From the NCBI GenBank assembly GCA_030631125.1, contig DAOVLS010000047.1, positions 1-11,553 on the forward strand: a stretch of 11,553 nt of DNA. Direction: 5' to 3'. The stretch's first letter is position 1; each line of letters begins with the position of its first letter. Under the pieces are notes generated by a model. That model was not told the DNA's origin and did not search any database. It worked only from the letters and a program-made list of their open reading frames with translations. The DNA is from Planctomycetales bacterium. Lineage in GTDB: Bacteria > Planctomycetota > Phycisphaerae > SM23-33. Shown one piece after another: positions 7,324 to 11,553 of the stretch. The position numbers were made by a program, and so were the translations under genes.

Positions 7324-10300
7324 TCAGGCCTCCGAAGTTACACTTACGCCGTCTCGTCCGCGGACAACGGCTCGACAGAGTCCCGCCAGACGATTCAGCG
7401 CCAGGTTGGCGGTCTCGATGTCTTCGGCCTTCGCTGCGTCTTCGAGCACCTTTGCCGCATCGGTCAGCATCCGGTATCCGTAACCTCCCCCGGCGCCCTT
7501 CATCTGGTGCGCCATCCGCTGAAGATGCTCGCAACACCCATTGGCGGCGGCCTGTCGCATTTTCTCGATGCGGTCGGGCAGACCCGCGACGAACTTGTCT
7601 ATGAGCTCGCCCAGGTCCGGGTCATCGTCGTAGCGTGAGCGGATAATCTCTTCCCGGTCGTTTTGGTCCGCGGGTGGTTCGTTCCGGGCGTCGCCCGGCA
7701 GGTGATCGGATTCACCGGCGCCGTTTATATTGAGATGCCCGGCGATAGTGGCGATCAGATGCGAGCGGCCTATCGGCTTGGTGAGATAATCGTCGCACCC
7801 TGCCGAGATGCACCGCTCGCGATCGGACGCCATTGCGCGGGCAGTCAACGCGATAATCGGACCTTTGTAGCCTTGCTTGCGAAGGTGAGCAACGGCCTCG
7901 TAACCGTCCATCTCCGGCATCTGCATATCCGTCAGTATCACGTCGAACTTTTGGACCCGTGCCTGTTCGACGGCGAGGCGCCCGTTCTCGACACCGACGA
8001 CCTCAGCGCCGGCCTTTTCCAGGATCATCTTAATCAGACGCATGTTATCTTCACCGTCTTCGGCCAGCAGGATGTATTTGCCCGCCAGGACGTCAGAGGA
8101 CAGGTGCTTTTCAACATTTTGTCCGACGACCGCCTCGGCGGGACAATCGAGCATTTGAACGCCCTCCAGGTCGCCGGTCGGGATCGTTATAGTGAATGTG
8201 CTTCCTTCCCCGAGTGTGCTCTCTACTGCCAGTTCGCCGTCCATAAGTTCAGCAATTCGCCGGGTGATAGCCAGTCCCAGCCCGGTGCCGCCGTATTTAC
8301 GGGAGGTTGATGCGTCGGCCTGGGTGAACGACTCGAAGAGTCGCTGGAGGTTTTCCGGCGCGATGCCGATGCCCGTGTCGATGACTTTGATCTGAACGCC
8401 CGGCATATCGGGCCGCCACTGGGGCAGGAACGAGACGACCACGCGCACCCCGCCGGTGTCGGTGAACTTGACGGCGTTTCCGACGAGGTTAATCAGCGAC
8501 TGGCGGAGGCGGGCCTCGTCGGAGGTAATCTGCTCGGGCAATTGGCCGGTGTATTCAGCCGTTAGCGAGATGCCGCGATCATCGGCACGGACACGCATCA
8601 GGCTGGTAACTTCGGTCACTACGGTCGGAAGACTGAACCGGCGGGGTTCGATGGTCAACTTGCCCGCCTCGATCTTGGAAATATCGAGTATGTCGTTAAT
8701 CAGCACCAGCAGGTGCTCGCCGTTGCGACGGACAATAGCCGGACACTTCATCCGCTCGGCGGACTTCTGCTCCGGGTCCATCATCAACTCGGAGTATCCC
8801 AGAATCGCCGTCAGAGGAGTTCGTATCTCGTGGCTCATATTGGCGAGGAATTCGCTCTTGGTCTGGTCGGCTATTTCGGCGGCTATTGCCATCTCGTTGG
8901 CGCGCTCGATTGCCGCTTCCAGTTGTCGATTTGTCTGGGCCGTTTCAATCATGGCTTTCTCGGCAGTCTCTTTTGCCTGGCGAAGTTCCGCTTCAGCCTT
9001 TTTACGCGCGGTGATGTCGGTATCAATGCCTCTGTAACCGACCAACTTGCCCTCATCGTCAAAGACCGGCTCGCCGTTGGTCGAAAGGCATACGCGCCGA
9101 CCCGTATTGGTGACATTCCAGTTTTCCAGGTTGCGGAAGGAGCACCTCTGACGGTAGAACTCTCCCAACCGGGAACGGAACCTCTCGGCGTCTCCAGGAA
9201 CCATGAAGTCAAGCGGCGTTTTGCCGATGACGACCTTTCTGTCATATCCGAGGATGTCCCGAACGCTCTTGGAACAATAGGTATATACGCCGTTGGTATC
9301 GGTTTCCCATATCCAGTCGGACATGCTCTCGGCGAGGCTGCGGAAACGCGTTTCGGACTTGCGTATTGCTTTGTCCACCCGCTTGCGTTCGGCCAGTTCG
9401 CTCACCAGTTCCCATTGCGCCTGCTTGAGCCTACGGCTTAACCTGATGGCAAATACCGCCGTCGTTGTCATCGCCGTCATCATCGCGGCGATGACGACCA
9501 GCCAGTACCAGTACTTCCTGACGGTCTGGGCCAGTGTTACCTTTCCAAAGTCCTTGTAAGGCCCGATTCGGAGTTCTTTGAGGCATTCGCGCACCGAGTG
9601 GTAACTGGGAGGGATCGTCCATCCGGCGCACCTGGCGGCCTTGGCGGCGGGGCAATCGGCGGGCATCTTCATCAGAGCAATGGCCACGTCCTCGGCAAGT
9701 TCTGCCGAGATGTGTTCGGCCCTGGCGAACGACCACTCCGGATACAAGCGAGTGGAATGGAGAAAAGGCGCATAATGCCCCTCTTTGGCGTGATCGTGGA
9801 TAACGTGGAAGTCGCTGATACGGATTTTTCCCTCGGCCTCCATTCTCTCCAACGTGTCGGTGCGGACGGTTCCGGCATCCACCCTGCCGTCCCTGACGGC
9901 ATAGACCACCGCGTCGTGCGTCCCGCCGAAAAGCAACTGCTTGAAATCACGATGCGGGTCAATGCTGTGCTCTTTCATCTCGCGCCACGCCATCCGCCAT
10001 CCGCCGAAGGACTTCTCGCTCACCGCCATGAATCTTTTGCCATTCAGGTCGTCCAGAGTTCTGATGTCGTCCCGATTAGACCGGCAGAAGATCACCCCGC
10101 CGAAGGCGGTGTGAACACCGCTCTGACGAAGGTTCTTCAGCGTCGCTACCCGGCCGGTACCGTAAATGGCCTCTAACTCCACGTATATGGAGGAATTGAC
10201 CAATATGAAGTCCACCTTGCCGGTCTTGACGGCCGGATGAACCTCCTCATAATCGAGCGGGACAATCTGGAATGAATGTCCGGGAATCTTCTCCGAGAGA

Positions 10301-10533
10301 TACTTGGCCGTCGGACCCCACTTTTCCATACACCTTTCGGGGCTTCTTTTTGCAAGAACGCCTATACGGATGGTCTGCTCCCCATCGGCGCAGAAGGCAG
10401 GACCGGCCACCGCCGACACTACCAACATCAAAAGGAGCAAAAACAGACCTGCAAACTTCCTGTGTCGCCCCGCTGATAACAAGACCGAAGCGATTGATGT
10501 TTTGACAGCATATACCGGAGCGCGACTGGACAT
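7324..10533 (-). CDS. hybrid sensor histidine kinase with PhnD-like sensor, PAS, REC and HPt
   Basis: A 1069-aa membrane-bound kinase. A hydrophobic N-terminal segment (about 27-47) is a signal peptide or anchor. Residues about 52-320 form a periplasmic binding domain of the PhnD/phosphonate-binding type (TIRIGVLAKRSPERC; EKWGPTAKYLSEKIPG), similar in style to tetrathionate sensor TtrS. A membrane helix (about 341-364) precedes a PAS domain (about 394-515) and a helical linker. HisKA has H568 (NMSHEIRTPL). The ATPase has N686 (NLVGNAVKFT), DTGIGI (719-724) and GTGLGL (749-754). The receiver has D869 (LTDMQMPEMDG) and K919. The C-terminal HPt has H1009 (MAHQMKGAGG). ATG 10531-10533 was chosen because AGGAGG lies 8 nt upstream; the GTG at 10540-10542 overlaps that site. 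All phosphorelay residues are present. The ligand is unknown. Confidence 0.95.
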   Translation of the reverse strand: MSSRAPVYAVKTSIASVLLSAGRHRKFAGLFLLLLMLVVSAVAGPAFCADGEQTIRIGVLAKRSPERCMEKWGPTAKYLSEKIPGHSFQIVPLDYEEVHPAVKTGKVDFILVNSSIYVELEAIYGTGRVATLKNLRQSGVHTAFGGVIFCRSNRDDIRTLDDLNGKRFMAVSEKSFGGWRMAWREMKEHSIDPHRDFKQLLFGGTHDAVVYAVRDGRVDAGTVRTDTLERMEAEGKIRISDFHVIHDHAKEGHYAPFLHSTRLYPEWSFARAEHISAELAEDVAIALMKMPADCPAAKAARCAGWTIPPSYHSVRECLKELRIGPYKDFGKVTLAQTVRKYWYWLVVIAAMMTAMTTTAVFAIRLSRRLKQAQWELVSELAERKRVDKAIRKSETRFRSLAESMSDWIWETDTNGVYTYCSKSVRDILGYDRKVVIGKTPLDFMVPGDAERFRSRLGEFYRQRCSFRNLENWNVTNTGRRVCLSTNGEPVFDDEGKLVGYRGIDTDITARKKAEAELRQAKETAEKAMIETAQTNRQLEAAIERANEMAIAAEIADQTKSEFLANMSHEIRTPLTAILGYSELMMDPEQKSAERMKCPAIVRRNGEHLLVLINDILDISKIEAGKLTIEPRRFSLPTVVTEVTSLMRVRADDRGISLTAEYTGQLPEQITSDEARLRQSLINLVGNAVKFTDTGGVRVVVSFLPQWRPDMPGVQIKVIDTGIGIAPENLQRLFESFTQADASTSRKYGGTGLGLAITRRIAELMDGELAVESTLGEGSTFTITIPTGDLEGVQMLDCPAEAVVGQNVEKHLSSDVLAGKYILLAEDGEDNMRLIKMILEKAGAEVVGVENGRLAVEQARVQKFDVILTDMQMPEMDGYEAVAHLRKQGYKGPIIALTARAMASDRERCISAGCDDYLTKPIGRSHLIATIAGHLNINGAGESDHLPGDARNEPPADQNDREEIIRSRYDDDPDLGELIDKFVAGLPDRIEKMRQAAANGCCEHLQRMAHQMKGAGGGYGYRMLTDAAKVLEDAAKAEDIETANLALNRLAGLCRAVVRGRDGVSVTSEA
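7329..7333 (-). promoter_or_regulatory. Shine-Dalgarno of the diguanylate cyclase
   Basis: GGAGG on the minus strand lies 9 nt before ATG 7317-7319. It sits inside the last codons of the upstream kinase (Ser-Glu-Ala-stop), which indicates translation in step with the kinase. Confidence 0.8.
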
Positions 10534-10541
10534 ATACAGCA

Positions 10542-10547
10542 CCTCCT
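10542..10547 (-). promoter_or_regulatory. Shine-Dalgarno of the sensor kinase
   Basis: A consensus AGGAGG on the minus strand is followed by 8 nt and then ATG 10531-10533. It decides the start: the GTG three codons upstream lies on top of it and cannot use it. Confidence 0.85.
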
Positions 10548-10656
10548 GAATTTACGCCCACCTCGTGAGAGAGGCGCACAATCCCAAACTCCGACCCGAC
10601 CCAGGTAGAACTACAAATCTCATCGGCGCTCCCACAAAACGACTTGAATTAGGCGA
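10548..10656. other. kinase 5' intergenic region
   Basis: These 109 bp separate the kinase ribosome binding site from the first REP repeat and must hold the promoter of the kinase operon unless it lies inside the repeat. I see only a poor candidate: TTGTGG (10632-10637) with TAGTTC (10608-10613) at 18 bp on the minus strand. No clear operator or riboswitch is visible. Confidence 0.35.
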
Positions 10657-10709
10657 CGGGTGGCACGGGTTGCTTGCAGCCCGTGTTGCTGAGATAATCC
10701 CTGTGTGGG
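10657..10709 (+). repeat. REP-like hairpin repeat, plus orientation (copy A)
   Basis: A 53-bp repeat with 52/53 identity to the copy at 11388-11440. It contains a hairpin (10664-10685) with 10-nt arms starting CACGGGTTGC around a TT loop and one T.G pair, preceded by GGGTGG. The transposase start codon (GTG 10705) lies within its right end. Confidence 0.85.
10670..10698 (+). promoter_or_regulatory. candidate promoter inside REP copy A
   Basis: TTGCTT (10670-10675) and GATAAT (10693-10698) are separated by exactly 17 bp. The -10 box ends 6 bp before the transposase GTG, so transcription would begin at about the start codon and give a leaderless mRNA. The same pair is kept in copy C (11401-11429). 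Confidence 0.45.
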
Positions 10710-11223
10710 ATTCAAGCCCAAAACCTGCGTCAGGTATAACGTGCCTTGGCACGCCCATGCCCTGACGTTTTCGTGTTACAAGCAAATGCCAATGCTGCAA
10801 TCCCAGCAGGCTAAGCAACTCTTTGTAGAGGCCCTACAGGCAGCCAGAGTGCGACATTGCTTCGATATCTGGGCGTACGTCATCATGCCCGAGCATGTGC
10901 ATCTGCTCATTTGGCCCCGGAACGAGGTATATTCGATTTCAAACATTCTGAAAGCGATCAAGCGACCCTTTTCATATCGGGCCACCAAAGCGGGGCTTGC
11001 CAGGCCAGGGCATTTTTGGAAGCCGGGCGGAGGCTATGACAGAAACCTGTGGAAAACAGCAACCATTCACAAAGAAATCGAATATCTCCACAACAATCCA
11101 GTTCGGCGTGGCCTGTGTGAGAAACCGGAAGATTGGCGTTACAGTAGCGCCGGCTTCTGGGCTGGACTGACAGACGTTCCTTTGGCAATGGATGGGTCTA
11201 TGCCGCCCAAAGAGTATTTTTGA
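10705..11223 (+). CDS. REP-associated tyrosine transposase (RAYT, Y1/HUH family)
   Basis: A 172-aa Y1_Tnp (IS200-like) family protein, a single-strand DNA endonuclease expected to cut and move REP hairpins. The N-terminal part has RYNVPWHAHALTFSCY (10-25). The HUH metal-binding motif is MPEHVHLLIW (61-70; H64 and H66). FWKPGGGYDRN (104-114) follows. The likely nucleophile is Y127 in EYLHNNPVRRGL (126-137), then DWRYSSA (143-149). All key residues are present and the frame is intact. GTG 10705 is the first start after an in-frame TGA (10690-10692); GTG 10741 is possible but would drop the conserved RYN. No Shine-Dalgarno is visible. The gene begins within one REP copy and the next repeat starts at the base after its stop. 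It is not part of the kinase operon and is transcribed divergently from it. Confidence 0.9.
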   Translation: MGFKPKTCVRYNVPWHAHALTFSCYKQMPMLQSQQAKQLFVEALQAARVRHCFDIWAYVIMPEHVHLLIWPRNEVYSISNILKAIKRPFSYRATKAGLARPGHFWKPGGGYDRNLWKTATIHKEIEYLHNNPVRRGLCEKPEDWRYSSAGFWAGLTDVPLAMDGSMPPKEYF

Positions 11224-11280
11224 AGAACACTGGCTGCAAGCAGCCGGTGGCACCCACTGGAAATGTTTTCCTGACATGAT
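11224..11280 (-). repeat. REP-like hairpin repeat, minus orientation (D1) with spacer
   Basis: The hairpin at 11228-11249 has 10-nt arms (CACTGGCTGC, with one T.G pair) around an AA loop. On the minus strand a 28-nt core matches copy C at 23 of 28 positions, so it is an inverted REP. A spacer follows with a small GGAAA/TTTCC stem (11259-11271). Confidence 0.8.
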
Positions 11281-11318
11281 CGGGTGGCACGGGTTGCTGA
11301 GATAATCCCTGTGTGAGA
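11281..11318 (+). repeat. truncated REP-like repeat, plus orientation (copy B)
   Basis: It matches copy C except that 16 nt are missing, namely the 3' half of the hairpin and the following bases. The deletion lies between two GTTGCT direct repeats. The hairpin and the promoter spacing seen in A and C are both destroyed here. Confidence 0.8.
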
Positions 11319-11387
11319 GAACACTGGCTGCAAGCAGCCGGTGGCACCCACCAGTGGCACCCACTGGAAATGTTTTCCTGACATGAT
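11319..11387 (-). repeat. REP-like hairpin repeat, minus orientation (D2) with 13-bp duplication
   Basis: The hairpin at 11322-11343 is identical to D1. Compared with D1, 13 extra bases occur near 11351-11363, a local duplication of the GTGGCACCCA segment. The rest of the spacer matches D1. Confidence 0.8.
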
Positions 11388-11441
11388 CGGGTGGCACGGG
11401 TTGCTTGCAACCCGTGTTGCTGAGATAATCCCTGTGTGGGA
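11388..11441 (+). repeat. REP-like hairpin repeat, plus orientation (copy C)
   Basis: A full copy whose hairpin (11395-11416) is a perfect 10-bp stem with arm CACGGGTTGC and a TT loop. It differs from copy A by one base (11410 A versus 10679 G) over 53 bp. Confidence 0.85.
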
Positions 11442-11473
11442 GAACACTGGCTGCCAGCAGCCAGTGGCACCCC
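11442..11473 (-). repeat. diverged REP-like repeat, minus orientation (D3)
   Basis: The hairpin at 11445-11466 has arms CACTGGCTGC/GCAGCCAGTG, a perfect 10-bp stem with loop CA. The loop and one arm base differ from D1, and the arm change restores full pairing. The spacer that follows D1 and D2 is absent, so this is the right end of the array. Confidence 0.75.
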
Positions 11474-11518
11474 CGAAAACTGTTCCAACCCGCGATCACG
11501 TCCAACAGGATTTCCGCT

Positions 11519-11550
11519 GCGCACACGTTTGCGCGCGCAAACGTGTGCGC
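11519..11550. repeat. perfect 32-bp palindrome
   Basis: The half-site GCGCACACGTTTGCGC (11519-11534) is followed directly by its exact reverse complement (11535-11550), with no spacer. No T tract follows within the 3 remaining bases, so a terminator cannot be judged. It could be an operator or cruciform site, a terminator for a gene beyond the edge, or a fold-back assembly artefact. The 45 bp between the REP array and this palindrome (11474-11518) show no recognisable gene. Confidence 0.8.
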
Positions 11551-11553
11551 GCT

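Noticed and set aside
10540..10542. GTG as start of the sensor kinase
   Set aside because: It overlaps the consensus AGGAGG itself, while ATG 10531-10533 is placed 8 nt after it.
11224..11473. Possible CRISPR array
   Set aside because: The repeats are hairpins in alternating orientation, and the segments between them are themselves repeated rather than unique spacers. No cas gene is present.
10972..11526. Minus-strand open frames of 76 to 184 codons across the transposase and repeat array
   Set aside because: They are repetitive translations of the REP units and antisense to the transposase. No start signal or domain supports them.

Overview
The window looks like a chromosomal segment from a GC-rich bacterium, most probably a planctomycete (Planctomycetota, perhaps Phycisphaerae). 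Support for this is indirect: the style of the Mfd, IspH and REP-associated transposase proteins, the short palindromic repeats of the 'WAERSES' kind, and the REP-like repeats flanking a Y1 transposase. No rRNA, tRNA or CRISPR is visible. Taxonomy is an inference, not something the sequence proves.

Layout. Positions 1-167 hold an AT-rich island with a 7-nt period and a 60-bp tandem duplication that runs into the 3' end of mfd. The mfd gene (168-3401, minus) encodes the transcription-repair coupling factor. A short divergent intergenic region (3402-3470) with back-to-back promoter-like boxes separates it from a GT-C type membrane glycosyltransferase (3471-4817, plus). That gene converges on, and overlaps by 31 bp, a minus-strand gene run. 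In order of transcription the run is: a large hybrid sensor kinase (10533 down to 7324), a REC-GGDEF diguanylate cyclase (7319-6423), ispH of the MEP isoprenoid pathway (6378-5542) and a class I SAM methyltransferase (5545-4787). Kinase and cyclase are 4 bp apart with the cyclase ribosome binding site inside the kinase 3' end. ispH and the methyltransferase overlap as ATGA.

The kinase carries a periplasmic PhnD-like binding domain, PAS, HisKA, HATPase_c, REC and HPt domains, but no output domain. The adjacent response regulator makes c-di-GMP. Together they read as a complete multistep phosphorelay (His-Asp-His-Asp) turning a periplasmic ligand signal into c-di-GMP. The ligand is unknown; the sensor resembles the tetrathionate sensor TtrS in style. 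The methyltransferase and the convergent glycosyltransferase are of types often found together in cell-envelope glycan work.

The right end (10657-11473) is a self-contained transposon-like block: a REP-associated tyrosine transposase (RAYT, 10705-11223) sandwiched between hairpin repeats in alternating orientation (a BIME-like array). One repeat contains a good sigma70-like promoter placed so the transposase would be translated from a leaderless GTG. A perfect 32-bp palindrome lies at the extreme right edge (11519-11550).
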